Position numbers and translations under genes: made by a program | The notes under the pieces: model-generated | Told to the model about the DNA's origin: nothing | Databases searched by the model: none | Seen by the model: only the letters and a program-made list of their open reading frames with translations | Shown here: piece by piece, positions 35,100-46,753 of the stretch | How positions within the stretch are numbered: the stretch's first letter is position 1 | How the letters are laid out: the number at the start of each line of letters is the position of its first letter | DNA from: Ceriagrion tenellum | Lineage: Eukaryota > Arthropoda > Insecta > Odonata > Coenagrionidae | Assembly: GCA_963169105.1 (NCBI GenBank) | Contig: OY720640.1 | Location: forward strand, 57,537,527 to 57,601,526 | Direction of reading: 5' to 3' | Length of the DNA: 64,000 bases

Positions 35100-35540
35100 T
35101 ATGGGAACAGAACACGAATTTATTCAAGTGGTATGATGCTCTATATGGGCATGGAACATTGAAAAGCTTGAACAGCAGAGAGTAGCGCCTTCCGAAGCTT
35201 TGAGCCAGGGAAGAACACTGAAGATCAAATATACGGATTGAATCACCAATAAAAAAAATGTGCAAGTAACATTATGGGAGGAGAAAATCATATGAAGCAC
35301 TATCAGGAAGACAAGATTCAGATGGATCGGGGAGAATTTGAGACACAATGAACTTTTATGGAGCAATACACATAGAAAAATGGAAGGGAGACCAATCTAC
35401 GAAAGCTGATGACAAATACATAACACCAAGCTAAAATGGAGCATGAAACCGATCAGCAACATGAAAATAAAAGATAAAGAAAGGTAAAAATAGAAGGGAA
35501 GGCTGAAGTCATCCAATCTTAGGACTAAATGACTAATGAA
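35100..35540 (+). pseudogene. Second RTE-like C-terminal fragment
   Basis: Reading across frames gives pieces such as LFKWYDALYGHGTLKSLNSR, RKTRFRWIGENLRHNELLW and THRKMEGRP, which parallel the CYVWSILLYG, RWIGH-LRH and KIEGRRGRGRP blocks of RTE-like ORFs. Multiple stops and frameshifts. Same strand as the copy at 33770 but too diverged to be a simple duplicate. Confidence 0.75.
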
Positions 35541-36154
35541 ACATATTTATTGCTTTCTGATTAAAAATTAAACGAACGATTCCTTATAAGGAATTGCTAT
35601 AATGCGTGAGCCCACAAATTAAGATAGGTTTGAGCTCATTCACATGAGCTCCTGGTTTCATCAGTTATAGACAGAACCTACTTCTTGATACCACCTTCTT
35701 CATCTTGGCATTCGCTCTACCTCTCTCAGTTCAATTTTTAAGCCTTAAGAAATCTTTCATCCTCTTTCCCGCAAACCCATACTATTCCCATATTATCACT
35801 AGCTACAGCATTCCATCGCCTCTTAGCACCTGCTCAATCGACCTACTTCTGCCTCTTGGAAAAGAGTATTCACTCCATTGCCTTGCTGATAGACGATGGA
35901 GGAGGAAAGAAGATTCAGCATATGGGGTCAGTTTTAGGTAGCGAGGTGAGAAAGAAAGGAACATAGACTTCGTAAGTCTCTGCTTCACTTACCCTTCACA
36001 AATCATCTGAACATAGACTGGACACTTCAGCGATGTCAGCTATGGCCAAACCATCACGAATGTGAGTGATCTGGCGATGATGTTACATTTCGTTGGATAT
36101 ACTATTATTATCCTAGGTAAGCTTTTGTTATCACAGATAGTAGGCAGAAGCAGC
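35541..36154. other. No recognised gene
   Basis: A minus-strand AGG/GTAAGTG at about 35990 has only a short open stretch upstream and was not called. Confidence 0.45.
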
Positions 36155-36290
36155 TAGATACTCGGATGCTGGGCTTAGATTACTAGCAAATTACAGATAA
36201 GGTGAGTTTCAGTTCGACACGGAGACTAGCACTCCCTGTAACAAGCCTCCTCGGCGGTTTGAAGTGGAGTACGTAGGTGTTGGTATACTC
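36155..36290 (+). pseudogene. CR1/jockey-like 3' fragment
   Basis: Aligns by eye with the better copies at 54058 and 61255 through CTAGATACTCGGATGCTGGG, GTGAGTTTCAGTTCGACAC and the terminal GAGTACGTAGGTGTTGGTA-type end. Very short and frame-broken. Confidence 0.55.
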
Positions 36291-37131
36291 CATCACCACA
36301 CTACTTCTAAATGTAAAAACTATTTCGGAGCTTGATGAAGCCCAAGGACGAAAAAAGGTATTATCACAGCATCAACCTAAATTTATGTGAACTATGATTT
36401 TCTCATTACTAAAATGCATAAATATTTAAACATAATTATATTATACATGTATACAAATAGTTATGCACAAAACGATGTAAATTTTTAATAAATACGCATC
36501 CAGTAATAGAAAATATTTCAAGTTGCAAGGTACATATTCAAGAAATGATACCATTGAAATGGGTAAAAATAAATAATGGAGCGGCATTAGCTTCAATAGA
36601 TTACAGAAAAATAGATTACATCTATGTAATGGAATGTAAATAAAGTTTTTTGCATTTTCCGGAAACAGCTTATAATTCATATTTCTTATGCATTTAGGTG
36701 GCATATTATAAACCATTTGGATTGGGGAAGCGGATCAATATGTTCACAGTGTATGTTTCTTCAGTATCTAGGTCTACATTGCGTAAAATGTCTCGTCCCA
36801 AAACAAACAATTCATTTTTCCAACTTGCAATTTATTTGTCACTCATTTCAATCTTCTTTGTTCATTCATATTTACTATCCCCGACGAATACCTCCTGACA
36901 ATCAAATTTTCCCAAATATCCACATTCATTATATTCTCAAGCGCCATCTTCTCCGGTCTGCTCAAAGGCGACTTACAAATTGCGTCAACTTAAGATTACC
37001 TTCATTAATCTTCAGTTGGATAGAGATGCAGCGGATATTTACAGCCGAGGGCCACAGTCTGTAAATATCTATACTATGATCTCAATAATTCAGACTCGAC
37101 TTTGTGTAAGTTCATTGTAAATAATGAAAAT
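36291..37131. other. No recognised gene
   Basis: AT-rich; a string AAGGACGAAAAAAGGTA near 36342 is shared with the repeat at 39.4-41.2 kb. Confidence 0.45.
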
Positions 37132-37285
37132 AGAAAACTTTATTCTATTCCACCAATTTGTTTTCAGGTACTACTAGTTTCGCCGTAGCGGCGTAGAGGA
37201 ACCTATTAGGTGCATGAAGTAAACGTCGCTACGTCGAAACTAGTGGTACCTGTAAATAAATTGGTAGATAAAACAAAGTTCTCTT
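37132..37285. mobile_element. Foldback element, AACTAGT family
   Basis: Arms about 37132-37196 and 37220-37285 are reverse complements (GGTACTACTAGTTTCG against CGAAACTAGTGGTACC, and CCACCAATTTGTTTT against AAATAAATTGGTAG). The right arm on plus keeps a hammerhead-like 3' half: CGTC, GAAA, palindromic CTAG, TG, with GGTGC before the core able to pair with GTACC after it. The same family occurs as a half-copy at 9066-9140. Confidence 0.85.
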
Positions 37286-37889
37286 TTCAAAGTTTCTCAA
37301 AGTTTTCATTATCTTTACTACCGTCAAAAGATCGAGTGCATGGATGAGTACAAGTATTTACACTGCGCAATATTTGCGAAAATAGTTGTAGAATGACATC
37401 CCTGTTTTGAATATAAACCCAATAAGGTAGTAAGCCAAACCAGACCTACAGCAGGAAGGTGTCACTAAGCTCAAGGGCAGTCTACTGCAATTTGACCTGA
37501 GTATCGGAGCAGTAAAGTGCTTAAAAGGAATTCCTATACAAATCCAATTATAGCGTTTGAAGCTCATTACTGGCAGAACACAAGGACAACAAAGCACATC
37601 CACTGCGAAGCAAAGTGGAACGCGGCAGAAAAACGAGAAGCTATATCCAGTACACATCCGTTGGCGTCAACAGTGAACATGAAAGTATGCACATTAACGT
37701 AGATGGTTGCCGCCTTTACGCGATCATAAACGCATCCATAGCATTTCGCGTATTCAAATCAAGGTTGAAGTTGAAGTTCACGTTGTTCGCCAACGGAAAA
37801 CCGGCCCTTACTCTTTTCAACCTTCTCCATATATCACAAAAGCCTCTAGCCTAAGCTCATCCTACTTCCGCAGCGACCAAAATTAAAAA
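37286..37889. other. No recognised gene
   Basis: Short frames on both strands without splice sites or motifs. Confidence 0.45.
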
Positions 37890-38200
37890 AAAAATTGGTT
37901 CGGAAGGAGAAGGGAGAATTGAGGAGGGAGGAATCCGGGACGGATCGGATAAGCCAAGGAGGCGGATTTAATAGTGCCATGGAGGAAGGGAAGAAGTGGC
38001 CTAGGGGAGGGGTGTGTCTCGTTGGGAGGGGGGGGAGAGTGAAATGGGGTTAGAAGAGGGTGCAGCCGGAGGGAAGGGTGGAAAGCGGAAGACAAGCTGA
38101 GGGACAGAGGGAGAGAGAGAGTGAAAGTAGGAGAGGACATGGACGAGGCCGTCCCACTCTCGGAATGGCGTTCGAGAGGAAGGAAATGTGGTGTGGCTAT
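37890..38200. other. Purine-rich (G/A) tract
   Basis: Roughly 300 bases dominated by G and A on the plus strand, with GGGAGGGGGGG-type runs. The open frames here come from base composition. Confidence 0.75.
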
Positions 38201-38559
38201 CGATTCCTTGGAGGAGGTGGGCGACAATAGGCAAACGCGAGAGAAACACATCCACAAACTACCCTCCGCAATGCAAAACAGAGGGGTAGAAGCCCTACGA
38301 AGGTGGCTATGTATATACATATATAGAAAACTGCAGGATTGCCATGAAAATTAATGAGCTCTTTTAGAGATTGCTGAGAGCATATGTAAAGTACGATTAA
38401 ATAATGCTGGCAAACGTTATCACGCAAAATTAAATTTTATAACGAAATGAACCGTAACCGGCTCAGCTATAAGGAATTTCTCCATCACCAAAGTAATGAA
38501 AAAAGAACTAGATATATTTGTGTTCCGCATTTTCGGGTTTTCCATCCACGTTCTTAGAC

Positions 38560-38880
38560 TGTGGCCGACAACAATTTCGATGGCCATCCTGCTACTGACT
38601 TCAGGTCGAAGGTGGAAAAAAGCTGTTTCGGCCGCCTTATAGAGAACTGGTCATCCCGGTGCTGCGCTGCGATTGGTCGGAGCGGATGATCCTCCTCCAT
38701 GACATGTTGAGGGGATAGCCATTGACTTTGTTGAAATTTTCCGGCAATTTTCAAATCTCTATTGCTTCCTTGATTTATCATGGATGATATTGGCTCTCAT
38801 TGGCTAGTAGTTTTGCATCTTCGAAATCAATTCCGTGTCCAGGCAAGCTCAGCAATGGCAGACAGATTGAACTACTTACT
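38560..38880 (-). pseudogene. Penelope-like retroelement, GIY-YIG C-terminal end
   Basis: Minus strand reads LSLPGHGIDFEDAKLLANES, QYHP, then after a frameshift IKEAIEI, stop, KLPENFNKVNGYPLN and SWRRIIR. This is the H-x(n)-GH-I-F, IREAIEI, NFNR-DGY-LS-W-P pattern at the end of the GIY-YIG endonuclease in Penelope-like elements (family knowledge). Two breaks show it is dead. The Penelope connection is relevant because such elements are known to carry hammerhead motifs. Confidence 0.75.
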
Positions 38881-39374
38881 TTTTGTTTCCCGTGTATGCT
38901 CTTTTCAAGACAGATCAAGGCATGAGGCACAAAGCATTATGGTGTGAAACAATAGAAAGCGGTCAGTCAGACCACATTTAGTTGACATGGTAAAATATTA
39001 CGAGCTAAAAACATTCTGTAATACATACATTATTTAACTGAAACTATGGTTAAAATATTCAAATAGTTGAAACAATAACATTTTTCTGAATATGTACTTA
39101 TTGAAATTATTTTTTGTGAACATTATAAATACTGCATGTATGAAATGACTTTCAAGTAATACAGAACCAATGATATTGCAGGTTTTTCATTGGAAAAATT
39201 GCCTTCAAATATTAAATGAGCCGCACATATACGTGATATATATTTATTTGATTCGGCCACAACCCCTTTTTATGCACCAAAACACAGTAAACTCCCACTT
39301 ATTCAGGACGTTTTGCAGCTCTATATTCAAGGAAAATATGCATAACTTGCTCGTGTTTCATACACCTTCATAAG
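38881..39374. other. No recognised gene
   Basis: AT-rich; nothing recognised. Confidence 0.45.
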
Positions 39375-39989
39375 TAACTATTCCCAAAGCTATTCTAAAA
39401 CTGGTACCTTATTGAGACGTGATGATCATTCGTCAATAAAATTATAACAGCTAAGGACGAAAAAAGGTGTCATGTTATATTTACTAATGATTAGTAAAAT
39501 ATTGAAGCCAGAGAGATAAGTACTTGAAATACAAATAACAGAGATAATTACTTCAAAATACATATAAATATTGAGTCGATGATTAATCGCAAAATGGTAC
39601 AATCGCCCGACAAAATTAATCTGCTCCACGAGCCAATTCTGGACAGCTCACTAACAATACGCTTTACCAAAAGCATAAACACACCATATCTAGGGCAGAG
39701 GTTACTGAAAACATTCCCTCTACAAATGAGTATTCGGCAAGTACTCGTGTCGTGAAATGATCACATCTCTGAAACTTTTGATTTCTTAATGCCATGTACA
39801 GTAGAAACTTGCCACATAGGTCAAAGAGAAGGATGGTATTTTTCAAGGAAGAAGTTCTCGATACATTGTTTGACTTTTGGTGATTCTACAACACTGCACT
39901 TGCCGCGTTGGCTCAATAGATCCGATCTTGACTCCCATGCGGGATGACCGTGTTCAGTTCTCGCTGCAGGCAAACATATTTTCGATTTT

Positions 39990-40190
39990 TCTCAGATACT
40001 TCTAGATTGTTCTCTAGAGTTCTGGCGTAGCGTTCTAGTTGATCCCTCCATCTTCGCCACCTGTACATATATAAGCCGCTTGTTCTGCCACTCACGGCAG
40101 TTTTGTACGAAGAGATCTCCAATAAACTTCTATTCTCAACACCGAGACTACTTTTGATTCCGCGCTGTCCACGCTACAGACTCAAATTGT
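39990..40190 (+). mobile_element. Possible solo LTR of a retrotransposon
   Basis: TATATAAG at about 40067-40074, AATAAA at 40121-40126, and a following stretch GATTCCGCGCTGTCCACGCT look like promoter, polyadenylation signal and R-U5 of an LTR. Ends and target duplication could not be fixed. A degenerate tRNA-like head (TTGGCTCAATAGATCC then GTGTTCAGTTCTCG) lies just upstream at 39908-39970. Confidence 0.4.
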
Positions 40191-40309
40191 TAGAAGGACA
40201 GAATTTAAAAAAAAATTCATCTGCTCACTGACAATACGCTTTCCCAAACACATTAACACACAATATATAGAGCGCACGTTACACACAACATTCCATCTAC
40301 AAATGAGTG

Positions 40310-40640
40310 TTCGGGAGGAAAAAAAATGAATGCTGGAGGATAGGAGGGAGGACGAAAGGAAGGAAATGAGTAAGAGGTAGAAGAAGGAGTGAAATGAAAG
40401 AGCAAGAGGGTGAAGGAGTGGGTGCCAGGGGGTAGGAGAAATGGAAGTGGGGTGGGTTGATGGCTATTCATCAAGCGGAATGAAGTGGGTAGGCGGGAAG
40501 ACGGAAGGGTTCCCTCTCCGGAATAACTGGCACCAACACCGCCTCTCTTCTCTCCACCATCCGCCTTCGTGAGGTCGGAAAAAGAAAAAAGGGGGGTTTA
40601 AATTTGAGAGATGGGCGGGAGAGCCTTCAGAGAAGAAGGT
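40310..40640. other. Purine-rich (G/A) tract
   Basis: GA-rich on plus, with GGGGTGGG and GGAGGA runs, similar in character to 37890-38200. Confidence 0.7.
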
Positions 40641-41225
40641 GGGAGCCCTTCGTAGCATGTGGGATGCTACCCTTCTAAAAAAAATCCCAGCCAAAAGAAA
40701 ATGCGGTTCGCGGAAAATAGGATCTCGACCGGATCACCGATTTTTCAAAAAGGAGTATGCAAAAAGCACGAAAAATAACGCTCTCACCTGCGTTTTTTGT
40801 TACCAGCTTCGGCTAATCAAAATCGCTTTTATGTGCCCTAATGGCCCAACAAACTTCACCGCCTAGCCAGGCAATTCTCGTCAGCTCACTTGCAATACGC
40901 TTTTCCCAAAGCGACTCTGAAACTGATACTTGATTGAGACCCTAAGATGAATCTTCAACACAATATTTTCGGCTAAAGACGAAAAAAAGGTGTTATGTGA
41001 TCACTAAAAATGATTATAGAAATATTGAAGCCAGAGAGATGAGCACCTAAAAATACAAATAACAGCGAAGGCATAAAATACTGAGTTGATAAATAAGCAC
41101 AAAATGGAACAATAACCTGGCAAAATTCAGCCACTCCCCAGGCCAATTCTGGACGGCTCACTGAAAATACACTTTTCCCAAAGCTATTTTTCAATCGGTA
41201 ATTTTTTATGACGAGACGATGACTT

Positions 41226-43043
41226 ATATTAATTAGGATCACAAGGATCTCTTTTAAATCATATGTTTTTCAGTAAACATTTCGTGTTCAGTAATACGCC
41301 TCGTGTTTCGATGAATCCCTAATGTCCTGCTTGACGTTCCTTAGCAGAGGATTACACGAAGTAGAGGCGAGAACAAAAGATAAAATTATTAAAACTCATG
41401 AAAAAAAACACGCAAAAACTATGATGAATAAAAGGGACCGCCATATAAAAAGATAAGCCTAAGTCTTTCTCACCGTTATGTTGTGTTTAGATTTTTTACG
41501 AAAATGACGAAAACTTTGTGTATTTTAAATGAAAATGGTAGGCATTTAATAAGATATTTCTTTAATATAATAGTCTAAATTTATAATCCAGTCTCAATGT
41601 ATGGGTAAATTTATTTTACGGTAATCTTACTACAACTTTTTCCATCAAGGTTACCTATAGCTCCCCATTCACTTGCTTATCTTTCTCGGCGTATCATTTT
41701 AGATTAATAAAGCTGTACCTTATATCAATAACTGCATGCGCATGGCCTATTTAAACAACTTTCTTCATTCCTTCACCATGTACATTTTTCCTAAAATTTA
41801 GCGAACTCCGATTCCGCAATCTTAATTAAGACCGAATGCTTCAAGAAATTTGATTGCTCTCCAGTACAGTTAATTTTATTCCGACTATAACTACGGAAAG
41901 GGCGGAAACCCACTATTTTCAGATGATCAGCATTAAAATACTACAAACATGCTGATATAGTTGGTGAGACATCAGCTAATTCAATGAAATCATAATATAT
42001 AAAAATATAAAATCTGAGCTGCATTTTTCTTACTGAGCTTTGTAAAAGCAAGTAGAGTCACGTATATATCTTTTGCAATAATGTAACCACAGTTTTCCAT
42101 GTATACACTAAAAATTAAGGGAATTACTTTCAACTTGTTTATTCCCATTAGGTTTGGAAAATAATTTTTTTATAATATTACTAGAAAAAACAAAACTATT
42201 TTCAAGGGCATCCTCCTACCAGCTAGCATTACTAGATTAATACTATAAGTAACTATTCAAGAACACGAACAGGAATCTAATTTTTAAAAACCCTCTTGAA
42301 TACCCGGCAGGTCGATGAAGGTCAGACGGATACAGGAAACATTCACGAAATAGGTGATGGCGACTCATTCGATGAGTAGACGAGCAACAAGCATTCATCA
42401 GAGCCAAATGAGGATATCAATGACCACCATGAGATGAGATGAAAATGGTTAGAAATAAATAATATCAATCCAATTTTCCTTTAACTGACCTCAATCGTTC
42501 TTTATTTACTATTTTCCAAGGTCGACAAGGAAAAGTAGAACTTTCGATGTGACCTACCCTTGATTATCAATTACCTCCCAAAAAGATGCAATGACCTCGA
42601 AGCAGTTGTTGATTATCACTAACCATTTGACAGTAACAGGGAACTCCACTTTACTTTTACTCCTCAGAGTTCACCGACTCGACGGAAATGTAGCCAGAGA
42701 TACCCCCAGCGTGAATCTCGATTTCTGCTTTCCAAGCACTGCACCATGAGAGCGGCAGATACCCCATTTCTTGAGGGAGGCTGAGAGAGTTGATCTGTCA
42801 GTGCTCAGAAAAAGCTTTTAAGGTTGATGAATGTAACTTTAGATGTAGTAGCTATATGAAAGAGAAACATATGTGAAAGTGGAACTGCAAAAACCACGCC
42901 TAGATGTGTCTCTGATAAGTGAAATGAAACGACCATGGAGGCGACGTTAAGAGCGCCAGTGTGAATATTTCTCACAGCATCACTCCTATTCTGGAATAAG
43001 ATATAGGTGATAAAATTCTGCATTTTCTCTGCTGGCACTGAAG
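41226..43043. other. No recognised gene
   Basis: AT-rich. The minus frame 42805-43059 (84 codons) has no motif or splice support. Confidence 0.45.
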
Positions 43044-43115
43044 AAACGCGTTTGGTCACCTATCTGCAATGACACTCCATGGATCTTTCAAATCAAAGAA
43101 GAAAATCAAATGGAA
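43044..43115 (+). CDS. Weak candidate exon
   Basis: The acceptor follows TTTTCTCTGCTGGCACTGAAG; 24 open codons (KRVWSPICNDTPWIFQIKEE, NQME) lead to GAA then GTAAGT. Phase 0 in and out. Short, with an overlapping open frame on the other strand; no homology. Confidence 0.25.
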
Positions 43116-43479
43116 GTAAGTATATATCTGTGTCGCTTCGGTTGATTAGAATGAATAAAAGCAGCGTCGAAAGGACAAAGTTAACTGATTAAGACTTTAA
43201 TAGAAAGCGAGATAACAAGATTCAGTATTGGTTTTCGGTTATTGTCGTGGGAATACAAGGAGAGGCTGTGAGGAAGCTGAAGATGGAAAAGTAATGAAAT
43301 ATTGAGAGATTGTTACAGTCAAGCACTCGGCCGGGCTTGTTAGAGACAAGGTACAGAAAAATCATGCACGTATCAGGAGCGCATTAGTTTGGTGAAAAAC
43401 TATGCATAAAAATTTATAAAATTTAAAACTTTTGGGTTTTGAAAAAGTTGGCAGGTTTTTTAAGGCAGGTTTATTTGAA
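43116..43479. other. No recognised gene
   Basis: Nothing recognised. Confidence 0.45.
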
Positions 43480-43865
43480 TATCATAGAATCTCGTCCCGG
43501 TATTCTACACTTTCAGGGGCCGATCTTGCTCTAGTTTATCCTTTTTTGCCTCAGCATATGATCCAACCTTCTTCATCCCGTCCATTAAACCGAAACTCTT
43601 TCTTCCTCTTCCCCACTTGCCCAACATCCTTCCCTTCATCACATTCTAGAGCAACCTATCGCCCCGATCACATCATCCAGCCGCCTACTCTGCCGATTTC
43701 GAATTTTATAAAGAGTTTTCTTTCTTCGTCCACCATCTCAAGCACTACCTCGTTAGTCTTCCTCTCCATCCTTCTCCACACCCGTATCTGAAATGCCTGC
43801 AGCTTATTCTCGTCCTCCATTCTGAGGGTCCAAGTTTCTGCTCCATACAACGCCATACTGGGCAC
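43480..43865 (-). pseudogene. RTE-like retrotransposon C-terminal fragment
   Basis: Minus strand: MALYGAETWTLRMEDENKLQ, AFQIRVWRRMERKTNEVVLE, then after a frame change LMDGMKKVGSYAEAKKDKLE and QDRP. The LLYG-ETWTL, LQAFE-W-WRRM and final AEAKK-A-DR blocks are typical of RTE-like ORF2 C termini. Compared with the family, the ISWTD-KVTN segment is missing, and the frame is broken. Opposite strand to the two copies at 33.8 and 35.1 kb. Confidence 0.85.
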
Positions 43866-45187
43866 GAAATATTACAATTTAAAACACCATATTTTTATCA
43901 ATTTTCTTCCATCTCTTGGCGTGCCATATTCACAGAATTAGTGCAAGGGCTATTTTTCCATTCATGAACTCGAGGGTGCATTCTTGTTATTCACCGCTTT
44001 ACTTGGCACAATTTTAAATGCACGTTCGTGCATACATCAGATTGCGTAATTTCGCGCCTCGTGTATAAACGGCTGAAGACCTCAAGAAATCAGAAAAAAT
44101 GGACTACCAATATGAAGAGAACAGGAGCCACCCTGCGGAGGGTTTCACTCGAAGGACCACAATTTGGCAGAGTCGCCACGCAAATTTATAGTAAAAATTG
44201 ATCTATCGCAGCTAGGCCAAAATACATTGCATCAAAAGAGATAATTCGTATTTTTTTACTCGTAAGTCGCTTCATCGTTTAGGTAATATATTAATGAATA
44301 AATTATGTATTACCTTTCACGCCCCGATTCATGTAACGTTAGAATAATTATTTCAATAAATTAAAGAAAGACGTTTTTAAAGCGGAGTAAAATTATAAAA
44401 AACTGGACTAAAAAGTTAAAATAATTTTCCCGTACCCTTTACAGATTTATGACCCCATACGGATTCCTAACCTCATACAGATTCTCCTGAAAATTTTTGA
44501 TAGTGAATTGTAATAGTTATGAAAATACTTGTAAGATTTTAAACTAAAAAGGAGTGGCGCATGCAATAGATAACTGGTGCATTAATAGTTCACCTACGTC
44601 ACTAACAACTTTATTGAACTACAAATGATATAAACTGTTGAATGAATTTTCTCACTATTCAGCATTTATTATCAGTTATTCCCTACAATCCTTACTCTTA
44701 TCTGTTTCATTCACCCCATATTTTTTGTTTTAATCTTACAAGTATTTTCCTAGCTATTAAAATTACATTTTCATTGATTTTCCGAAAACAATTACTGATA
44801 TGCTATTTGGCCATGGAGTACAACATCCGACGATTTTCAATTGCTAAAGTTGATATAAAATTGAAGCGGAATCTTATTTTCGGAAATGTGTGACACTAAC
44901 AGATTCTCACCGTCAAAATTAAGGTCATATCTGACATATCTTCTGGACACAAAAAATATTTTTTCATTGATGTCCATGGATGAATAAACGCTACCTGCAT
45001 GTAAAAAAAAATTTACCGAAGATCTTCCTTGTACGTCGAGGCATTAGATAAAATTGATTCGTTTAACTCAGAAAACTATCAAAGCGAGCTGCGAAAAGGT
45101 ACGAAAAAAGTGCAGAAGCCACGGATCTCCAAGACAGCGGGGTATTTCGATGCAATTTGGACGGATGCGAGTATTCAACGACGTTAC
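43866..45187. other. No recognised gene
   Basis: Around 43930-44110 there is similarity (CAGATTG-GTAA, CGTGTATAAACGGCT) to the body of the SINE at 47.7-48.0 kb. The rest is AT-rich. Confidence 0.45.
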
Positions 45188-45312
45188 CTGTGTAATGTGA
45201 GACAGCCTTTGGTAAACGATTCCTTAAATCGGTAACAGCAGCGGAGATGGATGGCCGCAAGTTAGACGGAACTAGACAGTCAAGAAGTTTGAACGCGATA
45301 TGTTTGGAGTCT
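45188..45312 (-). CDS. Predicted internal exon, unknown protein
   Basis: Minus strand: a strong acceptor (ACTTTGCTTGCTTCCAG) and a good donor (ACACAG then GTAACG). The 125-base exon enters in phase 2 and leaves in phase 1, with 41 codons: DSKHIAFKLLDCLVPSNLRP, SISAAVTDLRNRLPKAVSHY, T. Composition is convincingly protein-like, helical and not repeat-derived as far as I can tell. The domain is not recognised. It could share a gene with the exon at 50458-50529 if an exon of matching phase lies between. An overlapping plus frame (45029-45235) is taken as a shadow. Confidence 0.55.
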
Positions 45313-45429
45313 CTGGAAGCAAGCAAAGTATTTCATCTTTTGGGCAGAGAGAGACAGATGTTGTCAGGGAGAGGGATTGAGTAAACATCTGTTCCCTGTT
45401 TGCATATACCCGATTTCTAAAGCAAAGTT
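45313..45429. other. Short gap
   Basis: Upstream flank of the exon; nothing recognised. Confidence 0.4.
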
Positions 45430-46012
45430 ACCGATTGGAACGGTATCCATCTTTACATAAGGGATTAACCTATGAATCTTATCTGGAACTTTCCTCCACC
45501 TTCCTCAATTTATTTCGCGCATCAGTAAGTAATCTAACTCTACTACGTACATGTATAAAACTTTTGGTGTTCACGTCTGGAATATGTGAAATTCAAACGC
45601 CAATGCCAAAGGAATGACTCTTAGTGTACACAAATATTTGACAGATTTATTGCATGAAATCATTAGCAAAAAGGAATGGCCATCTGCCTCTCGATATTTT
45701 CAGGATCGAACCATGGAATCAATCGTTACATAAGAGATTAACCTATAATCTTCTGAAACTTTCCTCCACATTCCTCAATTTATTTCGCGCATCGGTATGT
45801 AATCAAACCAATGCTACTACGTACGTGCATAAAAGTTTCACTTTTAAACTAGTCTGGAATACACCAACTTTTGGTGATCACGTCGGGCATACGTGAAATT
45901 CAAACGCCAATGCCAAAGAAATGGCGCTAAGTACACGCAAATATTTAACAGATGCATTGTATATAATCATTAGCGAAAAGGAATGGCCACCTACTTTTCG
46001 ATAATTTCAGGC
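45430..46012 (+). repeat. Tandem duplication of a ~290-bp unit
   Basis: Copy 1 at about 45430-45708, copy 2 at about 45712-46012. Both run through TTACATAAG-GATTAACCTAT, TTTCCTCCAC-TTCCTCAATT, TATTTCGCGCATC-GTA, CAAACGCCAATGCCAAAG, ATCATTAGC-AAAAGGAATG and end in TTTTCAGG. Copy 2 has a small insertion (about 20-25 bases) before the CGTC block. By-eye identity is around 85%. Unknown function. Confidence 0.9.
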
Positions 46013-46557
46013 TCAACGATTGAAATCTCACGATAAGCTAACTACAAGTACTTTTGATGGTTTTGCAAATATTTAATTTCCCCAGCCACCAAATTAATGT
46101 AGTAGCCAAAATTATTGAGATAAATCTACAGTTTCTTTTACGTTTTTTAGCCAGTGTGAATTTTAAAAACTAACTACTTCCGCAATGAAACGATTATTGC
46201 GGAATTTTTACAGTTACCAGTGACGCATGGTGTACTGAGCAGGGGAAACTGTGTTTTTACTACGGCGAAACCACCGAAAATTTGAATATTTATTTTTTCG
46301 GATTATTCGCGCTGCTCTATTTTACGATATTTTTCAACAAACCTCCACACCAAAAGAGAGCGGCTCAAATAATTCAAACTGCAATAACTCGTGCCGATAC
46401 TTCCTTCATAGAAATCCCTCGTCCATGAATATGCTTAACGGGAGCGCCAAGAATTTTTCCGATAAAATGAAAAATTTCCCTATAAAACCAGCGCTAACCT
46501 CGTAGTTCTCTCCGCAGCTTGCGCTCATATTAAATGCCTTCAGTGTTATTCATATAG
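46013..46557. other. No recognised gene
   Basis: Nothing recognised. Confidence 0.45.
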
Positions 46558-46753
46558 TTTCCCGAGTTGCCGGAAAATTTTACGAGGAAACAAGGAGGCT
46601 CCACTAAGCTTTTACGTTTTCTGAATTCTCCGTGGACAAGCAATGCATCCTTCATCTTTCCAAAAACTCTTTTTATCGATGCGGTGCTGATCGTGAGCCG
46701 GCGAAAAAGTGAAATATTATCTAAATTTCTTACAGTGGAATGGAGAATTAGAG
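46558..46753 (+). CDS. Candidate exon, unknown protein
   Basis: An acceptor-like CATATAG at 46551-46557, 65 open codons, then a good donor (AGAG with GTAAGC at 46754). It reads FPELPENFTRKQGGSTKLLR, FLNSPWTSNASFIFPKTLFI and DAVLIVSRRKSEILSKFLTV, EWRIR. Phase 0 in, 1 out. The minus strand is also open over the same interval (46530-46772), so strand assignment is uncertain. The segment is GC-richer than its surroundings. Confidence 0.3.

Larger units (their letters stand above)
39375..41225. repeat. Degenerate local repeat with interruptions
   Basis: A unit of about 270-280 bases recurs at about 39375-39660 and 40895-41185, with partial copies at 40215-40315 and 41140-41225. Landmarks: GACGAAAAAAGGTG, ATATTGAAGCCAGAGAGAT, GCCAATTCTGGAC and GCTCACT-AATAC-CTTTCCC. 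Between the copies lie an LTR-like stretch and a purine-rich tract. It is probably an old satellite-like or dispersed family broken by later insertions. Confidence 0.7.

Noticed and set aside
37883..38320. 145-codon minus frame
   Set aside because: Product of the purine-rich tract; Ser/Pro/Leu low complexity, no splice sites.
40780..40815. Strong minus-strand donor CGCAG/GTGAGAG
   Set aside because: Upstream only a 25-base open stretch exists; it could be a non-coding 5' exon but nothing supports it.
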